Position numbers and translations under genes: made by a program. A stretch of DNA of 64,000 nt from JANPLD01 sp964445765. GTDB lineage: Bacteria; Pseudomonadota; Alphaproteobacteria; Rickettsiales; UBA8987. Under the pieces are notes generated by a model. That model did no database searches and was not told where the DNA came from. It saw only the letters and a program-made list of their open reading frames with translations. Shown here piece after piece: positions 1 to 8,402 of the stretch (position 1 is its first letter; each line of letters opens with the position of its first letter). Location: positions 372,001-436,000 of the forward strand of contig CAYULD010000002.1 of assembly GCA_964445765.1 (NCBI GenBank), read 5' to 3'.

Positions 1-87
1 TGTTTTTCCCACTTTATTTACTTTATGAAATTTCTATAATAATTGCTAACAAAATTGCTAAAAACATAACTCAACAATAAAAAGATT

Positions 88-1371
88 ATGCATAATATAA
101 AATTTATCAGAAACAACCCTGAGTTATTTGATAAAGAAATAGCCAGAAGAGGCTTAGAGCCTATCTCTCAGAAAATTTTAGAACTAGATAAAAATCGTAG
201 AAATTCAACCGCAGACTTACAAAAATTGCAAGAGGAATCAAACAAAATAGCTAAGCAAATTGGTGATTTGATGTCTCATGGCAAAAAATCTGAAGCTACA
301 GACTTAATAGAAAAATCTAAAGAATTAAAAGCACAATTACAAGAAGTAAAAAAACAGCAAGAGCAAAATCAAGAAGAGGAATCTGAGGAGCTAAAAAATT
401 TACTAGCAACAATTCCTAATATTTTAGCGGAAGATGTGCCTTTTGGTAAAGATGAATCTGAGAATAAAGAAATTAAAAAATTTGGTGAAATTAGAAAAAT
501 TAATAATCCAAAACATCATTTTGAAATTGCAGAAAATCTTGGCTTACTAGATTTTGAAAATACTAGCCTTATTTCAGGTGCAAGATTTGCAACAAGTTTT
601 GGTTTACTTGCAAAATTAGAAAGGGCGGTTGCCTCTTTTATGATAGATATTGCAACTAATGAATTTGGCTATTTAGAAGCATCACCACCTTATTTAGTAA
701 AAAATCAAGCAATGTTTGGCACTGGGCAATTACCAAAATTTGAAGAAGATTTATTCAAAACAACTGATGGTTTTTTTCTCATTCCCACCGCAGAAGTTCC
801 AATTACTAATTTAGTTAGGGAAAAAATTTTAGAAGAAAAAACTTTACCACTCAGATATACCGCTTTCACGCCTTGTTTTAGAAGTGAGGCTGGCTCAGCG
901 GGTAAGGATACAAGGGGCTTAATTAGAATGCATCAATTTTCAAAAGTTGAGTTGGTTTCTATAACAAAACCGGAAGATTCAGAGCAAGAACATCAAAGGT
1001 TAACTCGCTGTGCAGAAAAAATTTTGCAATTATTAAAACTGCCATATCGTGTGATAATTTTATGCTCAGGCGATACAGGTTTTGGAAGCTCAAAAACTTA
1101 TGATATTGAAGTTTGGTTGCCAGCACAAAATCGTTACAGAGAAATTTCTAGTTGCTCAAATTTTAGAGATTTTCAAGCCAGAAGAATGAATGCGAGATAT
1201 AGAAAAATAGATAATTCAGTTGAATTTGTTCACACTCTAAATGGCTCAAGCCTTGCAATTGGCAGAACAATCGCGGCAATTTTAGAAAATTATCAAAATG
1301 AAGATGGAAGTGTTACAATTCCAGAAATTTTATCTTCATATATGGGCGGAATTAGCAAAATTTCTTCATAA
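88..1371 (+). CDS. serS: Seryl-tRNA synthetase
   Basis: Charges tRNA-Ser with serine in the cytoplasm; a class II aminoacyl-tRNA synthetase. The 427 residues match the usual family length. The N-terminal third (about 30-110) is rich in Lys, Glu and Gln with heptad-like spacing, as expected for the long coiled-coil tRNA-binding arm. Motif 2 is visible around residues 263-282 (FRSEAG, then KDTRGLIRMHQF) and motif 3 around 384-400 (NGSSLAIGRT). The ATG start has no strong Shine-Dalgarno, which is common in this window. It is the first gene here and stands alone, followed by a lipoprotein gene on the same strand. Identification is by family motifs and is secure. Confidence 0.97.
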   Translation: MHNIKFIRNNPELFDKEIARRGLEPISQKILELDKNRRNSTADLQKLQEESNKIAKQIGDLMSHGKKSEATDLIEKSKELKAQLQEVKKQQEQNQEEESEELKNLLATIPNILAEDVPFGKDESENKEIKKFGEIRKINNPKHHFEIAENLGLLDFENTSLISGARFATSFGLLAKLERAVASFMIDIATNEFGYLEASPPYLVKNQAMFGTGQLPKFEEDLFKTTDGFFLIPTAEVPITNLVREKILEEKTLPLRYTAFTPCFRSEAGSAGKDTRGLIRMHQFSKVELVSITKPEDSEQEHQRLTRCAEKILQLLKLPYRVIILCSGDTGFGSSKTYDIEVWLPAQNRYREISSCSNFRDFQARRMNARYRKIDNSVEFVHTLNGSSLAIGRTIAAILENYQNEDGSVTIPEILSSYMGGISKISS

Positions 1372-1430
1372 TAAAAAATAATAATTTATTATCTTTGATA
1401 TATAAGCCTAATTAATTTTTTACATTGTAA

Positions 1431-2882
1431 ATGATAAGATTTTTCAAAAAATATAATTTTATTTTATTAGCATCTTTTTTAATCGCATCTTGTGATAGCC
1501 AAGAAAGTGCTACGATTATTTATGGTGATGAAAGCGAATATGAGGCACAGCAAACATCTGAGGTGAAGAAAATTTCTGAAACTTCTAACGATTTAGTAAT
1601 TGAAGATGCAACCCCCATAACTGAAGATTATAACATCAACCCAAATAAAACCTATGATGATAATTCAGCTATAGAAGAAGGAAGCGTTGCTGAAATTGCA
1701 AGTAATAATAAAATAGATAAAAATGCAGAAATACCTCAAAATAATGAAATCATAATTGAAGACGCAAGACCAAATAAACCTCAAACGATAGCGGGTGAAA
1801 CCATAAAAATTTCTTCACTAACCCATATTGTTGAAGCGGGTGAAACACTTTATTCACTCTCAAGAAAATATAATATTCCAATTCTACCAATTATAATTTC
1901 TAATAATTTAGAACAGCCTTATAGCTTAAAATCTGGGCAGAAGATTAAAATTCCAGAAGGCACATTCCATATTGTTGGTGATGCGGATACTTTATATTCA
2001 ATCTCAAGAAAATATAATGTTGATATGTCTGCTTTAACCCAGATAAACCAACTTTCAGAGCCATATAGAATTTCTAAAGGGCAAAAATTACAAATTCCAT
2101 TTTCATCATCTAATATTGCAAATGCTGAGATTGTTCAATCTTCACCAAGCACAACTAAAAGAGTTATTAATTATGAGCAAAATATTAATACTGAAAATTT
2201 AGTTAGGGCTGAAAACCAAATGCAAGGTGGGCCAGCATCACTTCAAAAATCTCATAAGAGTGTTTTCGCCTTCAAAAAAACTGGTGATAATGAAACCGCA
2301 CTTGCTAAAGATGCCCTTAATGATGAAAATATAAATACTCAAAAGGTAGAAAATAAAATTGCTGAAAATACTGCAATTCCAGTTAATCCAACTAAGCCAG
2401 TATTAAACAATGTTAAGCCTAAAGCCCCTGAAACAAAAATAGCTTTTTCTAATGAGGTTAAAACATCTGCACCAAAAATTATTGAAGATAAAAATATTTC
2501 TAAGCAAGGCTTTATATGGCCAGTTAAAGGCAAGATAATCAAAAATTTTGGAACGCAAAAAAATAATGAATATAATGATGGTGTTAATATTTCGGCAAAT
2601 TCTGGTGCAGAAGTTAAAGCATCTGCCGCAGGTAGGGTGGTTTATACTGGTGATAGCTTAAAAAGTTTTGGTAATTTGGTTATCATAAAACATGATAACG
2701 GCTTATTAAGTGCTTATGCACATATGGATAAAATCAATGTAACTAATGATCAAAAAGTCGCTAGAGGGCAAGTTATTGGAAATGTTGGTAGCACTGGAAA
2801 AGTAAACTCGCCACAACTTTATTTCGCAGTAAGAAAGGGTAAAGATGCAAAAGACCCAAATTCTTATTTACCTAAATTGTAA
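1431..2882 (+). CDS. NlpD-like lipoprotein: two LysM domains plus degenerate LytM/M23 domain
   Basis: Likely an envelope lipoprotein that binds peptidoglycan and activates cell-wall amidases at division. A lipoprotein signal is present, with a hydrophobic stretch at 10-19 and a lipobox ending at Cys21 (LIASC). Two LysM repeats follow (about 129-175 and 178-222; both contain TLYS-SRKYN), then a low-complexity linker, then an M23/LytM fold at about 360-480. The zinc ligands of active M23 enzymes are changed. The usual HxGxD is NDGVN, and the final LHF is LYF, while the SAYAHM His remains. This loss resembles the catalytically dead activators NlpD and EnvC. The activator role is inferred from family knowledge. 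Confidence 0.87.
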   Translation: MIRFFKKYNFILLASFLIASCDSQESATIIYGDESEYEAQQTSEVKKISETSNDLVIEDATPITEDYNINPNKTYDDNSAIEEGSVAEIASNNKIDKNAEIPQNNEIIIEDARPNKPQTIAGETIKISSLTHIVEAGETLYSLSRKYNIPILPIIISNNLEQPYSLKSGQKIKIPEGTFHIVGDADTLYSISRKYNVDMSALTQINQLSEPYRISKGQKLQIPFSSSNIANAEIVQSSPSTTKRVINYEQNINTENLVRAENQMQGGPASLQKSHKSVFAFKKTGDNETALAKDALNDENINTQKVENKIAENTAIPVNPTKPVLNNVKPKAPETKIAFSNEVKTSAPKIIEDKNISKQGFIWPVKGKIIKNFGTQKNNEYNDGVNISANSGAEVKASAAGRVVYTGDSLKSFGNLVIIKHDNGLLSAYAHMDKINVTNDQKVARGQVIGNVGSTGKVNSPQLYFAVRKGKDAKDPNSYLPKL

Positions 2883-2912
2883 ATTTCTAAAGTGGATTTA
2901 GATAAAAGCTAT

Positions 2913-3635
2913 CTAGCCCAAAACTTCTATAGCATCTCTTATGGTGAAGGCTTTCTCATAAATTGCCCTTCCAGAGATAACGCCTGCAACGCCATCTTTT
3001 TCTAGGGTTTTCAATAAACGCAAATCATCAAGGTTAGAAACACCACCAGAAGCAATAACTGGAATTTTTGTTGCTCTAGCAAGTTTGCTAGTGCCAGCAA
3101 TATCAGGGCCTTGCATTGCCCCATCTTTGGAAATATCAGTATAAATAATTGAAGCAACGCCTGAATCTTCAAATTTTTTAGCAAGTTCTTCAGTGGTAAT
3201 TTCACTTTCTTTTGCCCAGCCTTCAACAGCTACAAAGCCATTTTTTGCATCCACACCAACTACAATTCTATGAGGAAACTTTTTGCAAGCCTCTTTAACA
3301 AATTCAGGATTTTTAACGGCAGCCGTTCCTAATATAACCCTTGAAACCCCTGCTTGAAGCCAAGCTTCAATAGTTTCAATATTTCTAATGCCACCACCTA
3401 ACTGAACGGGAATTTCAATGGCTGAAATAATTTTTCTCACCGCAATATCATTAACTGGTTTGCCTGCAAAAGCACCGTTTAAGTCAACAATGTGAAGGTA
3501 ATCTGCCCCTTCATCTTCAAAGATTTTTGCTTGATTTTCAGGGCTATTTGAAAAGATTGTCGCTTTTTCCATATCGCCTTTATAAAGGCGAACACAATTT
3601 CCATCTTTAAGATCTATCGCTGGGAAGAAAAGCAT
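2913..3635 (-). CDS. hisA: Phosphoribosylformimino-5-aminoimidazole carboxamide ribotide isomerase (HisA)
   Basis: Catalyses the fourth step of histidine synthesis, the Amadori isomerisation of ProFAR to PRFAR. The 240 residues form a TIM barrel of normal length. The two catalytic aspartates are visible: Asp8 in FFPAIDLKDG and Asp129 in VVGVDAKNG. The phosphate-binding glycine motifs (QLGGGIR and VIASGGV) are also present. It lies 34 bases downstream of hisH on the same strand, so the two are probably cotranscribed. hisF, the usual partner of hisH, is not in this window. The gene converges with the upstream lipoprotein gene, leaving a 30-base gap that contains a short TAGATA/TATCTA hairpin. 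Confidence 0.96.
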   Translation of the reverse strand: MLFFPAIDLKDGNCVRLYKGDMEKATIFSNSPENQAKIFEDEGADYLHIVDLNGAFAGKPVNDIAVRKIISAIEIPVQLGGGIRNIETIEAWLQAGVSRVILGTAAVKNPEFVKEACKKFPHRIVVGVDAKNGFVAVEGWAKESEITTEELAKKFEDSGVASIIYTDISKDGAMQGPDIAGTSKLARATKIPVIASGGVSNLDDLRLLKTLEKDGVAGVISGRAIYEKAFTIRDAIEVLG

Positions 3636-3669
3636 TTTTCTAATGGTAATAGTTTGTTTTTAACCGATA

Positions 3670-4311
3670 TTACACCGCAATGAAATTAGCAAGTAATTTC
3701 AAGCCATTAGCCTGACTTTTTTCTGGATGAAATTGCACACCAAAAATATTTTCTTTTTCAACTGAGGCACAAAAATTAATTCCATAATTACAGGTCGCAG
3801 AAATTTCCTCACTATTTTCAACCGCAAAATGATAAGAATGAACAAAATAAAAATCTGAATTTTGCTTAATATTTCTAAATAATTGAGAGTTTTCTTGATA
3901 AGAAACATTATTCCAGCCCATATGCGGAATTTTTAGAGAATTGCTTGATGCAAGAAAATCAAATTTTTTTACCTCACCTTTTATAAAACCAAAACCTCTA
4001 TGAACACCATTTTCAAAGCCTTTTTCAGCAAGTAATTGCATACCAACACATATTCCTAAAAATGGTTTTTTCTTATGTAAAATATTTTCTTTTAATTCTT
4101 CAATCATTCCAGAAATTGAAGTAATGCCTTGATAGCAATCACCAAAAGCACCAACGCCGGGTAAAACTATGTGGCTTGCGTTTTTTAATTCTAGCGGGTT
4201 TGAGGTTACAAAAACTTGAGTTTCTGCAATATCATTACCCGCCTTCTGCAAAGCCTTAAAAGCCGAATGTATATTGCCAGAGCCGTAATCTATAAGTGCT
4301 ATTTTTTTCAT
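3670..4311 (-). CDS. hisH: Imidazole glycerol phosphate synthase, glutaminase subunit (HisH)
   Basis: Supplies ammonia from glutamine to HisF for ring closure to imidazole glycerol phosphate. It is a class I glutamine amidotransferase of 213 residues. The nucleophile Cys88 sits in FLGICVGMQ, and the His195/Glu197 pair sits in GVQFHPEKSQ. The oxyanion region PGVGAFGDC is intact. It lies between the TauE-type gene (14 bases upstream) and hisA on the minus strand. HisF must be encoded elsewhere. Confidence 0.96.
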   Translation of the reverse strand: MKKIALIDYGSGNIHSAFKALQKAGNDIAETQVFVTSNPLELKNASHIVLPGVGAFGDCYQGITSISGMIEELKENILHKKKPFLGICVGMQLLAEKGFENGVHRGFGFIKGEVKKFDFLASSNSLKIPHMGWNNVSYQENSQLFRNIKQNSDFYFVHSYHFAVENSEEISATCNYGINFCASVEKENIFGVQFHPEKSQANGLKLLANFIAV

Positions 4312-4325
4312 ATTTACTAATATTT

Positions 4326-5075
4326 CTAAAATAAATAATAAGTTCCAAGCATTAAGCCAACTATAATAATAATTTTTCTTAAAGTTTGGGGTTTGATAGA
4401 ATTAGCAATTCTCGCCCCAAAATATCCACCTAAAACTGCACCAACAAGAACAATTATAGCTTGTTTCCAAGCAATTAAGCCAGAGAAAGCAAAAAATATT
4501 ACCGCAGTGAAATTCGCAATTACTGCAAAGAAATTTTTTTGAGTATTTAATTCTGTAATGCTATCTTTTTCAGTAATTGAAAGCAATGCCATAAGCATTA
4601 TACCTTGCCCCGCCCCAAAATATCCGCCATAAATAGTAATTAAAAATAGCCCGATAAAACTTGCTTTTTGTGAGGAAAATTTATCTAACAATTTCTTATT
4701 ATTATTCAAAATATTTTGAATTTTTGGCGCAAGATAAAATAAAATTGTTGCCAGATATAATAAAAAAGGAATTAGGCTTCTAAATAGTTTTTCGGTTGAA
4801 ACCATAAGAAGAATTGAGCCAACCGCACCACCTAAAAAACACGCGATAATTTTATATCTTAGCTCAAAAAATTTTGTGATTAAATATTTTCTTTGCGGAA
4901 TTAACCCTCCAAAATGTCCGGGAAAAATAGAAAGGCTGTTAGTTGCGTTCGCAATAATAGAAGGCAAGCCAGAATGCATTAGGGCAGGGAATGTGAAAAA
5001 AGTTCCGCCTCCTGCAATAGAATTTACAAAGCCGGCTAAAATTCCTGCGAAAAATAAAATAAAAAATTCAAGCAT
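4326..5075 (-). CDS. TauE/SafE family membrane permease
   Basis: A 249-residue polytopic inner-membrane protein with about seven to eight hydrophobic segments. It shows the family signature near the N-terminus (FFAGILAGFVNSIAGGGTFF) and an internal echo (GGYFGAGQGIMLMALL). Members are anion exporters or importers, for sulfite, sulfoacetate or other organosulfur compounds. The substrate cannot be read from sequence. It is the first gene of a probable minus-strand unit with hisH and hisA, 14 bases from hisH, although no link to histidine is evident. It diverges from rlmH. Confidence 0.85.
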   Translation of the reverse strand: MLEFFILFFAGILAGFVNSIAGGGTFFTFPALMHSGLPSIIANATNSLSIFPGHFGGLIPQRKYLITKFFELRYKIIACFLGGAVGSILLMVSTEKLFRSLIPFLLYLATILFYLAPKIQNILNNNKKLLDKFSSQKASFIGLFLITIYGGYFGAGQGIMLMALLSITEKDSITELNTQKNFFAVIANFTAVIFFAFSGLIAWKQAIIVLVGAVLGGYFGARIANSIKPQTLRKIIIIVGLMLGTYYLF

Positions 5076-5123
5076 TTTGTAGTTTTTTGAGATAAGTTAA
5101 TAATAATTTTCAAAGTAAAATCT

Positions 5124-5549
5124 ATGAAATTCAAAATTTTCTATCATTCGCATAACAAAAATGATGTTTTTGAGCCGATAATTAATGATTATCAAAAAAG
5201 GCTAAGCTGGAAGTTGGAATTTGAAAACTACATCAACAAAAAATCCAAAATTGGTATAATTGAAGAATTATCCGCTAAATATCACATAATTGCTTTAAGT
5301 GAAAATGGTAAAGAATTTTCTAGCAAAGACTTTGCAAAATATCTGGAAAAGACATCAGCTAATTTTGGCGGTAAAATTGCCTTTGTAATTGGTGCGGCAG
5401 AAGGTTTTGATAAAGATGATATTAAAAAGGCTAATAATGTTATTTCCCTTAGTAAATTAACCTTTCCACATAATATGGCACGCTTAATGCTTGTTGAACA
5501 AATGTATCGTGCGTGGACAATTTTAGAAAATAAACCCTATCATAAATAG
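5124..5549 (+). CDS. rlmH: 23S rRNA (pseudouridine1915-N3)-methyltransferase RlmH
   Basis: Methylates pseudouridine 1915 in helix 69 of 23S rRNA on the assembled 70S ribosome; a SPOUT-fold enzyme. The 141 residues are slightly shorter than the usual 155. The conserved C-terminal knot is present: IGAAEGF (AdoMet loop), then LTFPHNMARLMLVEQMYRAW and the terminal NKPYHK. A short GCC/GGC hairpin followed by five T (5559-5575) lies just after the stop and may be a weak terminator. Confidence 0.94.
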   Translation: MKFKIFYHSHNKNDVFEPIINDYQKRLSWKLEFENYINKKSKIGIIEELSAKYHIIALSENGKEFSSKDFAKYLEKTSANFGGKIAFVIGAAEGFDKDDIKKANNVISLSKLTFPHNMARLMLVEQMYRAWTILENKPYHK

Positions 5550-5608
5550 TTAAAAATTGCCTTTTAGGGCTTTTTGAGTTGTAATTACCTTATAAAATTA
5601 AAGATCAT

Positions 5609-5992
5609 ATGGATATTAGCAATATATATTCACTAAATTTACTTGAGCAGAAAATGAAATATAATTCTGCTAGGCAAGAAGTTATTTCTGAAAATTTTGC
5701 TAATGTTGATACCCCCGGATATAAAAGAAAAGATTTAGCCCCGCTTAATTTTGATAATGTTTTAAGTAATGAAATTAAATCAATTGCACCTGTAAAAACC
5801 AATTCTAAGCACCTTACTGGGATTGATAATTCTAGTCAATTTCCTATTTTATCAGGCAAAAATAAAGTTCAGCTTGATATGGAAGCATTAGAAATGATGA
5901 AAAATACTAACTCATTTTCTGAGGCTTCTGCCTCATATAAAAAAATATTATCTTTGATTAAAGAAGTTGTTAGCAATTCTGGAACTCGCTAA
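5609..5992 (+). CDS. flgB: Flagellar basal-body rod protein FlgB
   Basis: Proximal rod component of the flagellum, exported through the flagellar type III system. The 127 residues match the family. The N-terminal rod signature is visible (ARQEVISENFANVDTPGYKR, about 22-41), and the C-terminal helix ends in SASYKKILSLIKEVV. There is no cleavable signal, as expected. It is the first gene of flgB-flgC-fliE, with flgC starting 3 bases after the stop, so translation is probably coupled. Confidence 0.95.
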   Translation: MDISNIYSLNLLEQKMKYNSARQEVISENFANVDTPGYKRKDLAPLNFDNVLSNEIKSIAPVKTNSKHLTGIDNSSQFPILSGKNKVQLDMEALEMMKNTNSFSEASASYKKILSLIKEVVSNSGTR

Positions 5993-5995
5993 AAT

Positions 5996-6466
5996 ATGAA
6001 GTTTAATGCGGTTTACATATTTATTTTAATCTTAGTATTTAGCATAGATGCTAATGCGGGTGGTTTGAAAAATGCCCTAGAGATTTCTGCTTCTGGAATG
6101 CAAGCACAAGCTGAACGGGTAAAGGTGATAACTGAAAATATTGCTAATTCTGATACTACAGGTTTAACCCAAAATGAAACACCATATCGCAGAAAAATTA
6201 TAGTTTTTGAGAATGATAAAGATGCAAAAATCAAAGCAAATCTGGTTAAAATTAGAAAGATTGATACTGATAAATCCCCTTTTAAGTTAGTTTATAAACC
6301 AGAGCACCCAGCGGCAAATGAAGAAGGCTATGTGAAATATCCAAATGTTGATAAAAACTTAGAATCTATTGACTTAAAAGAAGCTCAAAGGGCCTATGAG
6401 GCAAATATCACTGCCATAGAAAATACTAAGATGATGATTGATAGAAGCCTAGATTTGCTTAGGTAA
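5996..6466 (+). CDS. flgC: Flagellar basal-body rod protein FlgC, with an atypical N-terminal signal-peptide-like extension
   Basis: Rod protein between FlgB and FlgF/G. The rod signature ISASGMQAQAERVKVITENI, then ANSDTTG (about 28-55), and the C-terminal AQRAYEANITAIENTKMMID helix identify it. The oddity is residues 1-22: a Lys, an 11-residue hydrophobic core (YIFILILVFSI) and an A-N-A cleavage-like site before the point where normal FlgC begins. Ordinary FlgC has no Sec signal because it leaves through the type III apparatus. An internal TTG at 6065 (codon 24) would give a normal FlgC N-terminus but has no well-spaced ribosome binding site. The ATG at 5996 lies 3 bases after flgB. The family call is secure; the start is uncertain. 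Confidence 0.9.
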   Translation: MKFNAVYIFILILVFSIDANAGGLKNALEISASGMQAQAERVKVITENIANSDTTGLTQNETPYRRKIIVFENDKDAKIKANLVKIRKIDTDKSPFKLVYKPEHPAANEEGYVKYPNVDKNLESIDLKEAQRAYEANITAIENTKMMIDRSLDLLR

Positions 6467-6524
6467 TTAGATATTGCATAAACAAAAATATAATTATTGA
6501 AATAGTTTTATTTACTAAAAATAA

Positions 6525-6848
6525 ATGAAAGATAATAAAAAAGCTATGAATGTGAATATTTTAGATGCGTTAAACGCTTATAATAAGGCTTCTTCCCTTG
6601 AAGTTAAGGGCTTTGGCGGTGCTGAACAATCAGAAGATTTTACTTCATTGGTTGAAAAGGCCTTACAAGATACCAAAGGCAAATTAGATAATGCGGAAGC
6701 CACAACTATAAAATCAGTAAAAGGGGAAGTTAGCCTTGATGAGCTTGCCATTTCTATTGCAAATGCGGAAGTTAGCTTAAAAGCCTTGATTTCAATTCGT
6801 GATAAGTTAGTTTCTGCCCTCCAAGATATATTAAGAATGCCGATATAA
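6525..6848 (+). CDS. fliE: Flagellar hook-basal body complex protein FliE
   Basis: Links the MS ring to the rod base. It is 107 residues long, the usual size, with the C-terminal family signature EVSLDELAISIANAEVSLKA followed by LISIRDKLVSALQDILRMPI. It is third in the flgB-flgC-fliE cluster, 58 bases after flgC. hemC starts 6 bases later and may be cotranscribed. An alternative start at Met8 would remove only seven poorly conserved residues. Confidence 0.94.
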   Translation: MKDNKKAMNVNILDALNAYNKASSLEVKGFGGAEQSEDFTSLVEKALQDTKGKLDNAEATTIKSVKGEVSLDELAISIANAEVSLKALISIRDKLVSALQDILRMPI

Positions 6849-6854
6849 AATTCT

Positions 6855-7847
6855 ATGCACCTTAAAATTGGCACTCGCACTAGTAAACTTGCACTTGCAC
6901 AAACGGAAGAAGTTATTTCCGAAATAAAAAAAATTCATCCAGAATTTTCATATGAGATTGTAAAAATTAATACTAAGGGTGATCAAATTCATCATAAACC
7001 CCTAAGAGATATTTTTGAAGGTGGCAAAAACGCCTTCACAAGCGAATTGCAAAAGGCACTTATTTCTAAAGAGATTGATATTGCAGTTCACTCTATGAAA
7101 GATGTTGCTGGTAATATAAAAGAGGGAAAACTTTGTTTTCCAGCTTTCTTGAAAAGGGCTTCTGCAGAAGATGTTATAATTAGTAGAAATTTTATTGATG
7201 ATGTAAAATTCTTACCCAAAGATTTTATAATCGGCACAGTTTCACTTAGAAGAAAACTTGCCCTTAAAAAAATAAATCCCCAAGTTAAAGTTAGAAATTT
7301 AAGGGGGTCAGTTCAAACAAGAATTGCAAAACTTCGCCATAATTTTAAGTGGGAAGATCACCCGCCAATATTATATGATGCAATCATTATGGCAAAAGCT
7401 GCGATTGAAAGAAGTGGTAAAGATTTAGATTTATCAGGGCTTTATATAAAAGAAATTGCAAGTGAGGATATGGTGCCTTCTGCCTGCCAAGGTATAATAG
7501 GGGTAGAGGCAAGAAAGGATGATAAAGAAATTATAAAATTAATTAAAAAAATTTCTCATCAAGAAACAGAAATTTGTGCAAATATTGAACGAGAAATTTT
7601 ATATAAACTTCAAGGAAACTGCCATACATCAGTTGGGGTTTATTGCTATAAAGATGCTGAAAAACATATAATTTTATGTGAAATTAGCGATGCTAAAGCA
7701 GAAAAAATTATAAAAATTAAACAAGAAAAACAAATCGTAAACTTAGAAAAAATTGAAGAAATCGTTAATGAAATTAACAATGAAATAATCTCACAAGCCA
7801 AAGACTATGGCAAAAATTACAAAGAAATTTTTAATATAAAGATTTAG
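6855..7847 (+). CDS. hemC: Porphobilinogen deaminase (hydroxymethylbilane synthase)
   Basis: Polymerises four porphobilinogens to hydroxymethylbilane in tetrapyrrole synthesis. It has 330 residues. The N-terminus IGTRTSKLALAQ, the catalytic loop VHSMKDV, the substrate-binding arginines in TVSLRRK and NLRGSVQTR, and the dipyrromethane-anchoring Cys256 in LQGNCHTSVG are all visible. The presence of hemC shows the cell can make haem even though a haem-import locus lies at 17-21.6 kb. The stop overlaps a TTTAGAT/ATCTAAA hairpin (7843-7860) shared with the convergent ssb gene. Confidence 0.96.
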   Translation: MHLKIGTRTSKLALAQTEEVISEIKKIHPEFSYEIVKINTKGDQIHHKPLRDIFEGGKNAFTSELQKALISKEIDIAVHSMKDVAGNIKEGKLCFPAFLKRASAEDVIISRNFIDDVKFLPKDFIIGTVSLRRKLALKKINPQVKVRNLRGSVQTRIAKLRHNFKWEDHPPILYDAIIMAKAAIERSGKDLDLSGLYIKEIASEDMVPSACQGIIGVEARKDDKEIIKLIKKISHQETEICANIEREILYKLQGNCHTSVGVYCYKDAEKHIILCEISDAKAEKIIKIKQEKQIVNLEKIEEIVNEINNEIISQAKDYGKNYKEIFNIKI

Positions 7848-7855
7848 ATTTTTAT

Positions 7856-8341
7856 CTAAAATGGGATATCATCATCAAAGGCATCAGAAGGTTGGGCTTG
7901 TTGCCTGCCACCACCCATTCCAGAGCTTGCAGACTTATAACTACCAGAGCTTGAATTTGAATAATCACCGCCAGAGTTATTGTCATTGCCAACCCTATCA
8001 AGCATAGTAATATTGCAGTTATAACCTTGTAAAATTACTTCTGTAGAATATCTTTCTTGCCCGTTTTGATCTTGCCATTTTCTAGTTTGAAGTTGCCCCT
8101 CAACAAAAATTTTACTGCCTTTTTTGAGATAATTTTTACAAACATTTACTAACGCTGGGTTAAAGCAAGCAACCCTGTGCCATTCTGTCTTCTCCCTCTT
8201 TTCACCTGATTGTTTATCTGTCCAATATTCATTGGTAGCAAGCACAAAATTAGCTACTTCTCTGCCATCACCAGTTGAGCGTATTTCAGGGTCTTTACCC
8301 AAATTACCAATTAATAAAACTTTATTCAAACTTCCCGCCAT
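7856..8341 (-). CDS. ssb: Single-stranded DNA-binding protein
   Basis: Coats single-stranded DNA in replication, repair and recombination. It has 161 residues: an OB fold at 1-110 (start [17 protein letters not shown], internal TEWHRVACF and [18 protein letters not shown]), a Gly/Ser/Asn-rich linker, and the acidic tip DAFDDDIPF that recruits partner proteins. It is complete and standard. It is convergent with hemC and lies downstream of the aminotransferase gene on the same strand. Confidence 0.97.
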   Translation of the reverse strand: MAGSLNKVLLIGNLGKDPEIRSTGDGREVANFVLATNEYWTDKQSGEKREKTEWHRVACFNPALVNVCKNYLKKGSKIFVEGQLQTRKWQDQNGQERYSTEVILQGYNCNITMLDRVGNDNNSGGDYSNSSSGSYKSASSGMGGGRQQAQPSDAFDDDIPF

Positions 8342-8402
8342 ATGAACCTACAATAAGATTATTCCCGATACTACATTCCAAAAAATTTCCTGCAATTAAA
8401 AT

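Noticed and set aside
35..40. TATAAT as the serS promoter -10
   Set aside because: No convincing -35 at proper distance; such hexamers are common in AT-rich DNA.
2339..2542. Antisense frame inside the NlpD-like gene
   Set aside because: Shadow of the real gene with no motif or ribosome binding site. The same applies to the many other antisense or out-of-frame open frames, such as those inside hisA, pheT, bamA, clpX and alaS.
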